From contig CM076259.1 in NCBI GenBank assembly GCA_038380795.1, forward strand, positions 64,313,938-64,377,937: 64,000 bases of DNA, in the 5' to 3' direction. Below, piece after piece: positions 37,613 to 50,117 of the stretch. Source of the DNA: Pyrocephalus nanus (taxonomy: Eukaryota > Chordata > Aves > Passeriformes > Tyrannidae). The notes under the pieces were generated by a model. The model saw nothing but the letters and a program-made list of their open reading frames with translations. It was not told the DNA's origin and ran no database searches. Numbering within the stretch: the first letter of the stretch is position 1; every line of letters starts with the position of its first letter. The translations under genes were made by a program, and so were the position numbers.

Positions 37613-38325
37613 TTGTCTATTTACTGTTATTTTAACACTTTACTTAAACCTATGAAAAAGAAAGTCTGCAATAAAAATTACCTAAACCAATGAACAACTC
37701 ATAATAGCAGAGCTTTAAAGTCAGCGCATGATGGAATTCATTTTAAGAAATAAGATTCTATCTGTGTTTTCTAATTTAACCTTAATTCAAGAAAGTATTC
37801 AAGCGTAAAGAAGATTTGGTGTTCTACTGAAAGCAGAGCTTCAGAGGATGCTTCTTGTTAAGCGTTGGCTTTGTTCCTCTTCTTAGTATGAGACATTTTC
37901 CTGAATATTTATATATTTGTTGTAGGTTGCTACTGTATGTGTTCTTTGGTGTTAGAGAAATATGAAGATCACAGATGAATTTAAAATGATAGTAATTGTC
38001 AAAGTAATTTGAAATTCTAACACACTTATGTGAAATTTTACAAAATACAAAATGAAACAATTGTGCCTTCTCATCAATCATACATGTGTTGGTTCACATG
38101 GAAAATGTAATTTTGAAAATTTGTCCCCTTGCTTGCAAGAGAATTATAATGCTCTGGCAGCTTCTTGTTTCTTCTCAATAATTTAGCAGTTTATGAAAAA
38201 TATATTGTATCTACTTCTCCACTGTGATGCAGTCAATGCAATTACAAGTTGTGGAGAATCTAATCCAAAATCTTGCCACTCTTGAGTGTTTTAGAAAAAT
38301 ACGTAGTCCTAAAACATTTGCCATC

Positions 38326-38342
38326 GTTGCCATGGTTGCAAC
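38326..38342. promoter_or_regulatory. candidate RFX-like motif
   Basis: GTTGCCATGGTTGCAAC contains the left X-box half-site GTTGCC and a terminal GCAAC, but the spacing is longer than in the canonical X-box. It is a partial motif match only. Confidence 0.25.
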
Positions 38343-40009
38343 CTGCATCTGTCCTGTGTAATACACAATTTTCTCCATTCCCTGTCTAAGTACTTTTTTC
38401 TGTTGCAGTGTACAGACTCATATATTGAATCTTCATGGAGGGAAGCAGTGAATCTTTCTTTTAAGTCTATTGCTATAGTTGATGAGAACTAAAATCTGAC
38501 TGCATCTGATTATAAGAATTCCTGCTTCTTTCTGTTGCTAGGAAGTTTGCTTTTAGATGACAATCAAGTAGGAAATGACACGTGCAATTTTTAAATCTAA
38601 TTTCCTTTTTAATAGCTTGTAAAACATTCAGGAGCCATTCTGAACAGGTTTTTTATAGAATTGCCCAAAAACTGATTGCCATTTCAAGGATATAGCACAT
38701 CGAATGAAAACAGTCTTGGAATCTCTATTATAAGCAAAACTCTACTGTACTATTATATATTAAATATGTTCAAGCTGCTATTAATACTTCTAATAGATCA
38801 CATATATTTTATTGAACCTAAGGTAAAATAGTTTCAACATTATATCTACTTATGTCAACCATGAAAACAGGTTGTTGTATTATGAAGGAATGATCAAAAT
38901 TTATGTTCAGTTTCCTCAATTTTTCTTAAAATCTTGTGACATTTCAGTAATTCTTTTGAGTAGTAGCTCAAAACACTGCAGTAGTAGTTTCCAATGTGAG
39001 TATTCCACTACCAGGTTTAATAGGAAAGGCAGATAATTCTGTTTATATTTTGATAATTTTGAAGGTAATAATAGTGTCTGCATGCATAATATGAATGGTT
39101 TTCCATATTTATGAATGCCCCAATTGTATTCTGTGCCAAAATATGATTATAGATACTTAAAGTTTTGTGCATATATACAAGTAGTGCACTTCTTTATATA
39201 CACACGTAGAAGAAGAACGCATGTATATTTACATATATAGAGAGATATTTATGTGCACTGTGTGACTGAGACACATGAAAGGTTAATTTTTGCTCTAGCG
39301 AGTGAAAGAGAAGAGCTACCCAGAGATCAGGAATCCAGCCTATTAAAGTTTCTATATTGTGTGTGTACTGCAGAGTGATATTTGTATCTTTTTGGCATTA
39401 TTTACCTCTCTCTGCACTTGCTTATATGATTTAAACGCTATGTGACTGAGTCCAGCTCTTGGCCAGGTATGGCTTCTTTGCCACCCCAAACAGAAAAGAG
39501 CTGTGAATTTAACTTAATGGCAACCAGGACATGGAAAATTTGTAGGCAGTTCCTTTCCTCATGTGTTTAGAGACTCGTTGAAGGTGGAGGCTTCTTGAAA
39601 GCCAGCAATCTCTGGCCATAGAGCTGACAGCCCTAACACTGTGCAAATTTAGGCACAGCTCCTACAAAAGAATTTTTTCCTTAAGTCTAGTAGCAAATAC
39701 AGCTTGACCAGGACTGATCCATTATCTTTCACTTTGTTTGTTATCCAGAAGGACATTTTTTTGGTAGACTTTTATGTAGAAATAATAACTCATCCAATTA
39801 AAAACACAGCAGTCTATTATTCAGCTTCATATAAGTCTAACAAAAACATTTTTAACTGTTTGATCCTTAGATGAACTGCACATGGCAGCTGTCAGGGAAA
39901 ACTTCTGAAAGAAGGCAGGATATTCTTGTGTTACACTGCTTCAAAACTTCCTCAGAAACCTCCTTTTGAGTGTAGAGACTAAAGTTTACATAGTATGAAT
40001 TGAAAAGGT

Positions 40010-40180
40010 ATTCCAGAGAAGGTGTGGCTCCCCCATCCCTGGGAATGTTCAAGGCCCGGCTGGATAGGGTTTTGAGCAAGCTGAGCTAGTGGGTGGCATC
40101 CCTGCTTATGGCAGAGGGATTGGAACTAGATGTCCAATTTAATGTCCCTTCCAACCCAAAAGTTTCTGTGAATCTGTGAT
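40010..40180 (+). mobile_element. CR1 LINE 3' fragment
   Basis: The sequence reads as the CR1 3' end in forward orientation: CCAGAGAAGGTGTGG, CCCATCCCTGGGAATGTTCAAGG, GGCTGGATAGGGTTTTGAGCAA, GGGATTGGAACTAGATG, CCCTTCCAACCC, then a degenerate TTTCTGTGAATCTGTGA tail. It is severely 5'-truncated, as is normal for CR1, with no coding part left. Divergence from the pattern I know suggests an old copy. Confidence 0.9.
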
Positions 40181-43100
40181 ATGATCCTTCAGGATCTTTG
40201 AGAGGTTTTACAAAGGGTCATTGCAGCAGCAGAAGCCTTGGAGCTGATTATCTTTTGTGATCTCCAGCATTTAAGTATAAGAAGTGTTGTAAGAATAAAG
40301 GAGGAGGATAAAGACACAATGAAAAAAATGTAAATGGTGTATATGATCAAAGCCTGAGTCATCAATCATCAATATCTATCATCTGCAGATAACTTATCCA
40401 CTGCCTTTTAGTGCTAGCTGGTAACTTATGCAGTGAAACTGGTAGCTTCCCAGATCAAATAAAGGTACATGCTAAGTGCTACTAATAAAATATGAGGATT
40501 TGAGTTGGATTGCCAGGTCAGAAATGAAGATGATATTCAAAGGCTGTACACAAAATAGATTTGCCAGCTCAAGTGAAGTCAGTAGCAGCGGTTCTGAAAA
40601 ACAGATAAAGTCTATTTTTGCTGAGGTCCATAAAGCAGGCTCTTTTCTTCATGGATTGGGTGATAGATTTTCACAGACATGTTTTCACAGTTTTTTCCTC
40701 AAATAGCCTACTCTTATCTCCTTGTTGTTTTATAGGCATATATTCCATTTTTAGTAATCATAATTATTCCACAGTGTCATACAAAAAGCCCCAAACTACA
40801 CAAGGTAGTAGTTTGTCCAAGAGGTAAAACACAGACAAACTTGAGGGTACTGGGATTCCTCCTTCAGCTGTTTAGGCCTTGAATGCCAATGCGGCGAAGC
40901 TGAATAGTCCTCTTCTGAGGAAAATCATTGTCTTCATATATACAAGAGACTGCAACAACCTCAGAAAGTCCAATATTGAGTGAGAAATCTTAAATAATCA
41001 TAGCTTAATATCTCTAGACTGCTGACAGTGAATCTGTTTCTAATCAGAGGGCTGAAGTTGCAAAAAAGGTAACAAGTGTAAGCCTCCTCTCTCTCCATTT
41101 CTTCTGCTGTCTTCCGGGCTTTTACTAGTGGCCAGAAACATGACTGAAGTAAAACAGATAAGTACAGGCATCCCCAAGTTTCCTATAATGCTAAAAACAA
41201 GGAGAGGACATTTCCAAAATGTCTATTTCAAGTTTTATTAAAAAAAAAAAAAAAGGAAAGAAGTTGCTACAGGACTAGAGGTGTAAAGTGGAATAGAATT
41301 AGGAACAGAAAGCAGTAGTAATTAACACTATTTTGAAAGAAGGTTTAACAGCTGTTCAATTTCAAAAGATTCAAGGAAAACACACAGACTAGGAGGAAGC
41401 ACACGGGGGAATAGACAAATATTGAAGAGATTACAAAGAGGTTTTAGGAGAAGATAAAACTGTGATTTGCTGATGGGGAAAGAGATGACTGGAAGTAGAA
41501 GATTAAAAGATTGAATGATACAATAAAACTAGATCACAGTGAGTCAAAAAGTTACAAAAATCACTTGCTTTGTCATTTTCTAGTGCTGATGACTGAAAGG
41601 GGTAGTAGTAATTTGAGAAACAGTAGGTTTTAGGCTATACAATAACTAGAGCTATTGAGTTGCATTTGTAGTGTAGTTGTACTTATACACATGTTAATTC
41701 TGCATTACTTTCTGACCTATACTCTTTGGCACATTTAAACAAAAATCCTGTAATAATGAATTTATTTATCATTTCCTTAACCCCAGCTTACCTAACTAAG
41801 TCAAACTTTGCTTTGCTACTGACTTCCTCTGTGATATTACTTCAGCTGCTTCATAGTTGTAATGTCTTGGGTATTTTAGCAGCAGTCAGGGTTGAGAGAC
41901 ACTATGAGAGGTGGGACAAACTGGCTTACTGGAGTGTTGGCAGTAGAGGATGGAGCATTTTACCATATACCATTTTAGATACTTCACATGAAAGAAACCA
42001 AAGAGTGCATGAGAATGTGCTTAAATTTCCTGGGAAAACATAAAGAAAACAAAATATTATAAAACCACTGGAGCCTTAAATAACATTATCTGCTTGACAC
42101 CAAAGTCAGCTATGTAGTATTGTCGATGTAATTGCTGAACTACAGCAATCCTGGCAACTTTTGAGAATCAAATGTATCATGCATTTGAGTATATAAAATT
42201 CTTAATCATATTTAATATTCTCTAGCTGTTGAATAAGAAGCAACACAGGCCAAGAACTAGTCGGTGTCTTGGCAGTCAAGTAGGAGAGACTCCAAACAAA
42301 GAAATAGTTAGAACAGATCTCTGAAAATGAATATACTCTACTTGAACAGATAGATGAAGCTTGGAAATAAAAACAATCAAATTTTTTTCAAATAAAAACA
42401 ATCGAAAGATTACCTTTGAAAGTGTCAACTGATCTTGATAATTTGTCTCTTTCAAACTATTGTAAAAATTGTATTATTACTTTCTCTAGATGTAAGTGTT
42501 GATTTCCTGAATACAGGGTATGCATTACCTGTGCAAAGTAACACAATGAACTTGTAAACTGTAGTAGACTACAATCTAGAAAATAGATAATAATTTATGT
42601 GAAGAAAATAAGCTGTTTTGACATGATTGGAAATTTTTCAACTTATTTGAATACAGTCACAGCCTTACTACCTGCATCTAAATTTTTTTAAGCCTAATAG
42701 CATGTGTTTAACAGTGGCAAAATGTCTGTTTATAGACAGAAGTACAGTAACAGACTACCATTATATACCATTGTTTTTTGTAGTACTCTCCCAGACTCCA
42801 GTTTTAGTGCACAGTCTTTCTTTGCCAGATACAGTTTCTCTGTGTTTTGGAATTCTCTCTGGGTTTTCATTTCATAAACTCATCCAATCTTCTGTGTAAC
42901 CAGTAGATAATTTTACCATCCTCAAAATCCTTCAGCAATGAATTCCTCAAGTAACTGCCCAAAGACTCATCAGCTCTTTTTTTTCTTGAACCTGACTCTT
43001 TCTGCCTTTGTTTGATTGCTTCTGGATCTCATACCTGAAAAGCCAGTGAACAATTAAGCCGTGTCCTTTACTAATTACACAGACCCGTCTTACACCTTCC

Positions 43101-44340
43101 ATCTGTAATTGTTGTGCAGAGTGAAGATTTGTATCTTACTTTGTCATACCACTTCTGGGAGGTCTTGTGTTTAATAATTCTGCTGCCCTTGTCTGAGTGT
43201 TTTTTGGTGCTACTGGCTCCTTTTTTTGAGATAAGTAGCCTAGAAATGCATGTTCAGACCTTTGTGCCACTCTGAAACTACAGACACGCATACATTTGCA
43301 TTAGTATGAGCAAAGCAAATTTTGCTTGACAGGAAGTGGCATAGTAATTAGAGAAAATTCATCTTATCTTTTGGGAACCATAAGTCCAAATTGTTTGCCT
43401 TGTCTCTTTTTATAAAAGAAGAGTTACAGTGTACTTTTTTTCCCCTCAAGCCAACTTGGCAGAGGTAACTAAGGCATGTGGGAATATGACTGGTCATGAC
43501 TTATTTAGGCATAGACAAGAAAGGAATATTTGTAAATTATCTTGTAGTTTGTTTACAGCAGTGTATTTCGATGCTGGGAGCATATCTTCTATTCTTCTAA
43601 TTGAAATAAAGATCAAACAGCTCTGAAAAATCTGAATCATTATCTTGTAGAAATGCTTGTTAATGCTAGTAATCAGTTCTTTTAGTTCCTGTACATGTGT
43701 TAAAATTCTGCTTATTACTCACTGTAGCATATGGATTTAATGCAAATTGTAGAAGAACTTTCACTATTCACTTGAACTTTCACTATTTTTGCACTCTAAT
43801 GACTCTCTGTCCAGCTGATGTTGTCATTCTGAGTTTGTTAAAAATGCATCTCAGGCTGTGGAACTGTAGAATTTAAGAGAGTAGGAATTTACTGAGTCAT
43901 ATAATACTGAAAATAAGAGTAGGGAGACTACTCACTGAACCATGCAGGATCCACTGTTATTTTCTGTCTTTTGCTCGCTAATTACACATATCACAAAGTT
44001 ACAATCCCGCTTTTTCTTCAGACTTGAAGGGTGTATTTTAAGTGTATGTGTTTCTCTTCAAGACAGCCAAAGAAAATAAATAAGAGATTCTTTAACAAAA
44101 AGGTAACAGTTCAGTTGGTTTTCCATTTTGCCTGTTGGGAAAAGGACTCATCATTTAATCTCATTTCTCTCACATCTACCTGACAAAAATAGAATTTATA
44201 TTATTGTACTGTTGAGATGCATTTATAGTCAAGTTCCCTTCAGTTGGCACTGATGGAAACATAACCCAGCCATGGGCTAGGACAATTCTGATTTTCACCA
44301 GAGTAATGTTGATGGTATTGACATAGATCACACACTGAGA
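40181..44340. other. anonymous AT-rich DNA, probably intronic
   Basis: No gene is recognised. A poly(A) run lies at about 41,245-41,254. A 105-codon plus frame at 41,726-42,043 has no splice support or motif. A 14-bp local duplication is at 43,755-43,787. Confidence 0.45.
43755..43787. repeat. 14-bp repeat with 19-bp period
   Basis: GAACTTTCACTATT occurs at 43,755-43,768 and again exactly at 43,774-43,787. Confidence 0.8.
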
Positions 44341-45313
44341 ACACTTCTCTACCCAAACCCATGGGGCATCACACATTTGTGCTACTCTTTCAGAAAGAAA
44401 AAGGCTCAGCCTGCATTGTTTCATTTGCATCCATACCACAAGCTTCAGTCCTTCATGTACTACCCTAATGTGGGTCCCTTCTGTGGGGGATAGTTCTTCA
44501 GGAACAGACTGCTCCAGCACAGGTTTCCTCCAGCGTCACAGCTTCCTTTGGGCACATCTGTCTGCTCTGGTGTGGGTCTCTGCTCCCCCATTTGACTCCC
44601 ATGAGTTGCAGGGGGACAGTCTTCTTCACCATCATTGACTAAAAGACTGTAGAGAAAAAGACTCCAGGCCAATTTAGTGTAGGAGATGATAAAGAGAGCA
44701 GATCCTTCAGAGTCCCTAGGCCTAGAGGAATACATACCACACGCACACTCTCATACAGTGGTTCTGAGGGTTCATGATTTTATAACGTGGTCCTTCCAAT
44801 CCCAATTTGTCCACCCCCGGTTCTGCCCCATTCTGCCCCCTGACAAGCCCCTTCAGGAATTGGGTCTGGGGGCGTTTGGGACCTCTTCGTTCTCATCTTC
44901 ATCTGCTTCACAGCATGTACAGTCCTTGGAGTTCCTCCAGAGTTCTGGGCTTGAAGGTCACTGTGTCTGTTATCATCTGGTCCAGGCCACGGGCTGCAAG
45001 GGAATCTTTGCTCTGGCACCTGGAGCACCTCCCCCCTCCTTCTTCACTGGAGGTGTCTGCAGGGATGTTTCTCTCATACTTTCTGACTCTCTGGCTGCTG
45101 TGATGCAGCAATTCTTCCCCTTCTTCATTATGTTCTCATGGAAGCGCTATCACTGTTGATGATGGGCTGGGCCTTGGCCAACAGTGGGTCCACCTTGGGA
45201 CTGGCTGCCATTGGCTGTACTGGAAATGGGGAAAGCTTCTCGTATCTTCTCACAGAAGTCACTCCTGAAGTCCACCCTTGCCCCCATGAAAACCTTGCCA
45301 TGCAAACTCAACA
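44341..45313 (-). mobile_element. long avian LTR-like repeat, interrupted by a younger LTR
   Basis: I recognise this as a high-copy bird repeat. On the plus strand it runs through GCTCCAGC...GGGTC units at about 44,461-44,630, then GGGCTGCAAGGGAATCT, CTGGCACCTGGAGCACC and TTCTTCACTGGAGG, and ends in AAAACCTTGCCATGCAAACTCAACA at 45,313. Read on the minus strand it starts TGTTGAGTTTGCATGG, the TG expected of an LTR 5' end. The 44,461-44,630 part looks like degenerate tandem units. The left boundary is uncertain. The body is split at 44,636-44,971 by another element. Flanking open frames of up to 157 codons on both strands are repeat-derived. Class (ERV-type LTR) is moderately sure; the family name is not. 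Confidence 0.65.
44636..44971 (-). mobile_element. nested solo-LTR-like insertion, 336 bp
   Basis: The insertion splits the surrounding repeat and is bounded by the direct repeat ATCAT (44,631-44,635 and 44,972-44,976), a 5-bp target-site duplication of the retroviral type. Read on the minus strand it ends in ...TTTTAGTCA, with the CA expected of an LTR 3' end. Its 5' end reads AACAGACAC, so the initial TG is missing or altered. A TATA-like TTATAAAA lies at 44,778-44,785 (minus strand), followed by CT-rich sequence compatible with R/U5. No internal retroviral region remains, so it is read as a solo LTR formed by recombination. It has no coding capacity. Confidence 0.6.
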
Positions 45314-46269
45314 GATCGAGACTTAGCTCCTCTAAACTCATTATACTAGTTCAAAAAGCACACTCTTCACATTACGTCTTAATGTTTCTGCAGTTAAGGG
45401 GTCTCACTTCTCATTAACCATTTTCTTCCTTTTCATCTTGAAGTCATACTTACCTGCAGTGGTCCAAAGCAGATGTTGTTTATCCTGAAGAAACACATTT
45501 TCTAATGGCACTGTTATTATTAACAAAAGCACATTATAAAAAAGGGATTAGACAGTGATTGGTTACATCTTATCTAATTTTACAAACATGAATAAAGAAA
45601 TAGACATCCAAAATTTTAATTATTCATTGGTGTAAAATTAAAAGTAAGTATCATTTCATTTTAAGGCTGCTTGGGATGCAAAAGTATTTACACATACATT
45701 TTGGAGGTAATTATCAACAGAAATTATTATCTTGTTTATGAGAATCAAGAGTGAGTCACAGAGAAACAGGGGAAGAAAGAATTCCTATGAGCCAGACAAG
45801 ACAGACCTCTCTGCTCCATCAGCACTGCTAGAAGCGTATCTAATGAAGGAACAAACCACAAAGACAGACACTGGAGATATATTTCCAAGCAAGGCATCTA
45901 GATCTTGCTATTGCCAAATATGGTCTGTTTATACTCATCATAAATGTTAATGCTATGACTAAAAGAGAAAAGGGAAGAAGAGGGCAGGACAAAACAGCAG
46001 GAGTCATAGCAGTAGAAGAACATGGAGTAAGTCATCCTTCCTGAAATGGACTGCTTATGTTACAGGAAATGAGGCTATTTCTCATTCTCATCATCAGATT
46101 ATCCAGATGCATTTGCAAGGTGTCAATAATAACTACAGCCATGGAAAAAATTACTGTACTTTATAAAGGGACATAAAATTTGCAGATGAGTATGAGTTGG
46201 TACATTTCACTTAGCTGACTGTAACAAGAAAAAATACCAAAAAGAAGAGTCAGAACCCATGCTGAGTTA
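45314..46269. other. anonymous AT-rich DNA
   Basis: No gene or transposon is recognised between the LTR-like repeat and the next CR1 fragment. Confidence 0.5.
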
Positions 46270-46329
46270 ATGGTTGAACTCAATGATCTTGGAGGTCTTT
46301 TCCATCCTTAATGATTCTATGAGTCTGTA
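46270..46329 (+). mobile_element. short CR1 LINE 3' tail
   Basis: About 60 bases match the terminal part of CR1: ATGGTTGAACTCAATGATCTTGGAGGTCTTTTCCATCC followed by ATGATTCTATGAGTCTGT. Only the 3' terminus is present. Confidence 0.8.
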
Positions 46330-47164
46330 ATATGGATTTTTCATAGTACTTTTAGTATGTGGTAGGAAAAGTGAAGAACTGAAAGACAACGTATATAAAA
46401 AATATTCCCAACATTTACTTACAAGACAGAGACTGTACCAGAATTATAGCAGGGAACTGTATAATAAACACTGTAGTATGTAGGTGGTGCTACTATTGCC
46501 ATTTAAAGACAATAAATACTGTTTCACCTTTTTTTTTTTTAAGAAAGAACACTTAAAATTGCAAAATAGTTGTCATAGTATAACCAAGAAGCCATCTTTT
46601 AGAAATGGTACTGTCTTGCTTGTTGTTTATCGCTAAAAAATCTAACAATAAACAATTACTTTTAAGGGACAAAATTTCTAGATCTTTCAGCTCCAATCTT
46701 ACTTAAATACCCAGAAAAAAATTGCTTGCAATTAGAAGAGGTTTAAAAATATATACAGCCTTATTTGAAAATAATCATATCTATATTGTTCACACATGTG
46801 ATACTAAGAACCTGAGCACACCTCCAACTACTTCCTAAAAAAACCCAAATTTTTTTCATTGAAATTTTTTTTCCTAAATAACTGCCTATGGAAAGTGGTG
46901 GCTTGTGAAATGGATACCATCTAAATAGTTTGGGAGAAGAGATTAATTTTGTGTAGAGCTTCCTTTCATTAACAATTTCTATAGAAAACCAGCATTAACT
47001 ATTTATTTCTGATCATTTTAAATTAATATTCAAAATTGTTTCAAGCATTTCTTAAAATGAGTATCTGTTTCGTAATTTTGAAAATCTTTATGTACTGAGC
47101 AAAGCAAAAATGAAGTAACCATATAAATTTTTAAAACTTTTTGTTTTTTGTATAATTCGTATAA
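46330..47164. other. anonymous AT-rich DNA
   Basis: No gene is recognised. It includes a T-rich run at about 46,529-46,540. Confidence 0.5.
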
Positions 47165-47760
47165 TGATAGAATATTAGAATGCTTTGGGTTGGAAGGGAC
47201 AAAAAGATCATCTAGTTCCAGTCCTTCTGCCATGGCCAGGGACACCTTCCACTACACCTGGTTACTCAAAGCCACTTTCAGCCTGGCCTTGAATACTCAC
47301 AGGAAAGAAGCATCCACAACTTCTCTATACAACCTGTTCCAGTGCCTCACCACCCTCACAGTGAATATTTTCGTCCTAATGTCTAACCTTAATCTACCCT
47401 CCTTCAGTTTAAAGCCCTTACCTCCTGTCCTATCACTATCTGCCCATGTGCAAAATCACTCTCCCTCCTTATTAAAAGCCCCCTTCAAGTACTGTAAGGT
47501 TGCAATGAGGTTGTCCTGAAGCCACCTCCTCTGAACAACCCCACCTCTCTCAGTCTGTTTTCAGAGGAGAGGTGCTCCATGCCTCTGATCATCTTGGTGG
47601 CCCTCCTCTAGACCTGCTCTAGCAGGTCCACGTCTTACCTCTGCTGAGGATACAAGAGCTGGATGCAGAATTCCAGGTGGGGGCTTTGACAGCAAAGTGG
47701 AAGGGCAGAATCACCTCCTTTGTCCTGCTGGTCATGCCTCTTGATTCAGCCCAGGATTAT
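47165..47760 (-). mobile_element. CR1 LINE 3' fragment, about 600 bp
   Basis: The plus strand shows the CR1 3' end in reverse: ATAGAATATTAGAATGC, TTTGGGTTGGAAGGGAC, AAAGATCATCTAGTTCCAGTCC, CTGCCATGGCCAGGGACACC, CAACCTGTTCCAGTGCCTCACCACCCTCACAGT, CTGATCATCTTGGTGGCCCTCCTCTAGACCTGCTC and GCTGGATGCAGAATTCCAGGTGGGG, ending at TTGATTCAGCCCAGGAT. It covers the 3' UTR and the last part of ORF2 and is truncated 5'. Open frames here, such as a 123-codon plus frame, are antisense to the LINE. Confidence 0.95.
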
Positions 47761-50117
47761 TTCAAAATTGCAAGGCAGGTACAAATACCAGATCATATAG
47801 TACATGTATGCAGTCTCTCAACAGTTTAGTCACTGAAGAACAAAATACTGTCTTATAAAGTGGCCACCCCTCTCATTTTTTCTCAGTCACAGTAGGTGGA
47901 CTCTTATGAGCACAAACATTCTTAATTGAACAGAAGCTTCAAATTTTGATAACTATCAATAGATATGATTTATAGAGCTCTTTTTGGGTTTTGTTTGTTT
48001 TGGGTTTTTTTGATAGTAATACCAGTATTTTTGATCCAGACCAGTATGTCTATGTACATTTTGGATGCATGTGCAAATAGGTCCAATGGCTTAATCCTAA
48101 ATGCATTCTAACTTCTGAATATTGACTTCCTTTTAAGTCTTGAATTAGGTCAATCTTCAGTTTCTTCGTTAAGTTCAGCAACAACAGTACTGGGCATTTT
48201 TCCCCCAGCAGGAATGAGAGTAAAAGTATCTCTTCTGTATTCAGCTCTTGACCCAGGTAAAATCAGTTTCACAATCCTGATTCTGTGAGTCACTGGGCAA
48301 TGTGACTCACCCAGTCTCACCCAATGGTATCTTGAATTCCTGCCCGATGTTTCTCACCAGGTAACTGAACAGAAGTACAGCTATTCTGAAATCTTTTGTT
48401 CCCCTTCCTAAGAGTCTCTCCTAAGCATATTATATAAGCACGATCAGACTTCTCCTTGACACAAGAACAACTGTGACTATATAGGAGTGTATATATAGTT
48501 CTGCAATATGGAGCTGCTTGCTTGAGTTCTCTTACTCAGTTTTGCAATATCTATGACTTTTCAGACCTTTTAATGGAAGTGAAGGGGGTATGAGCCATTC
48601 TTCTGGAAAAAAACATATTTGTCATTCCTAAATAGGTGCTTAGGAGTTAACTTATGAACGCAGTTAACTCAGATGCTCCTTTACTTTTAGCAGTTCAAGA
48701 TGAATGTCTTAAGGAGGAGGAAAAAAATTTAAATGTTTCAATGGGATCTGTAAGTTCAACAATTCCACAAAAAATTTTTTAGAGAGGCCAAAGTTGGATT
48801 CACTGATTACACATTTATTTCCTTTTAATTGCCCTCACTGCTTGCATTTTGAATGAAATTAGCTTTTAATTTATATTAAAAGTTTCTTTTATATGGTGGT
48901 TCTACAAAAATAAGAAATCTCCACATGTGCAGGAAGAAATTCTCATCTGAATACTTTATATCACTTGGCATTCAAGGATCTGAAAATGTGACACATTTCT
49001 TGAAATCCTATACATAATTTTGTAGCTATATTCTAGAATGTATTACTCAGTCTAACCCAGATCTTTGTGTAGGTTCTGTCTTGGATTTTTGCTTTTCAGG
49101 ATACGGTGGACAGGGAGTGATGTAAAACAGAAAGCTTGTAAGTAAATGTAGCCAACAAAATGACCTGAAAGAATGGTCTCTTTAGTGGTTTGCTTCATGT
49201 AAAGTAGTACAACTCAAGAAAAGATGAGAAGGCTTTCATAAGCCGAATACATTCAATCTTTTATATGCCTGTGCATTCACAACATCACTTGTAATGGCTT
49301 TGTACAGCAGAGCCTTCAGAGTACCATTAAACCCTACTGAGATTTAAGTAAGTGCTTTCTGAATCAAGGTTAGTATTCTTCTAGCTCTGTTTATAGGACT
49401 GTTTTTATGAAAACACATTCAGTATTTATAGTCATATTCATCTCCCACCTCTAAATTTAATTCATCAGAGGTGCCATTTTAGGAAAAAAAACAAACATTC
49501 ACCCTACTCATAGTAGCCATGTGTGATTAAATGAAGAAATGGTAGAGAAAAACAAAATCAGAGTGTTTGTTTTCTGCAGAGAGTCCATTTCCCCAGCAAT
49601 GCTTCAGCTCCAGTGTCCCTTGGCCCTTCTCTCCAAGGTCTCAGTGCTAAAACACTGCCCCTCAAGATCTCACTGAGGTAACTCGCTCAGGCCAAAGATC
49701 TCCTCGTGTGTAAATCTCAGGAAGGCAACTGAGACCTGTGCCATCCATACTTTAGATACAGGCAGTAGAAGGCTCTGGTTCTTTGTGCCATGTTCCCATT
49801 CAAAACCTGTTCTTCACTTTCATAGACATAGTTTAGATAAAACAGGAAATGTGGAAACACTCAGGCGACAGTTAGACTTACTGACCTGAAAAGGAATCTG
49901 TTTTGTTTTGGTTTTTTTTTTTTTTCCTTTTGGCAGAGGTGGAAGAAGGAATGTCTCCCAGTTAGGAGGGGATTTCCTTTTGTTGCTTTCTCCACTCAGT
50001 GATCTTAGTATCTGAACAAGTAATGATTGCTAGGATAATCTCTTAGGGTTCCATTTGGCTTTTATGGATAAAATTCTAGTTAAAATAGGATCAAATGCTG
50101 TTGGCATAGCAGCACAG
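47761..50117. other. anonymous DNA with simple tracts
   Basis: No gene is recognised. GGGTTTTGTTTGTTTTGGG lies at about 47,985-48,012, and a T-run within TTTTGTTTTGGTTTTTTTTTTTTTTCC at about 49,901-49,930. Section 49,560-49,780 has somewhat higher GC without a recognised identity. Confidence 0.45.

Larger units (their letters stand above)
35669..40009. other. anonymous AT-rich DNA, probably intronic
   Basis: No gene is recognised. A 130-codon minus frame (35,691-36,083) faces a 94-codon plus frame (35,932-36,216), and neither has a recognisable motif. Short local tandem repeats occur at 37,072-37,097 (ACTG/CTGA units), 37,142-37,179 and 37,591-37,612. An RFX-like motif lies at 38,326-38,342. 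Section 38,700-39,250 is strongly AT-rich with alternating AT/GTAT runs. Confidence 0.45.

Noticed and set aside
44176..45417. Cluster of open frames on both strands (up to 157 codons)
   Set aside because: They lie within or across the LTR-like repeat and the nested LTR and do not correspond to a retroviral protein.
47148..47519. 123-codon plus frame
   Set aside because: It is antisense to a CR1 3' fragment, so it is not a gene.
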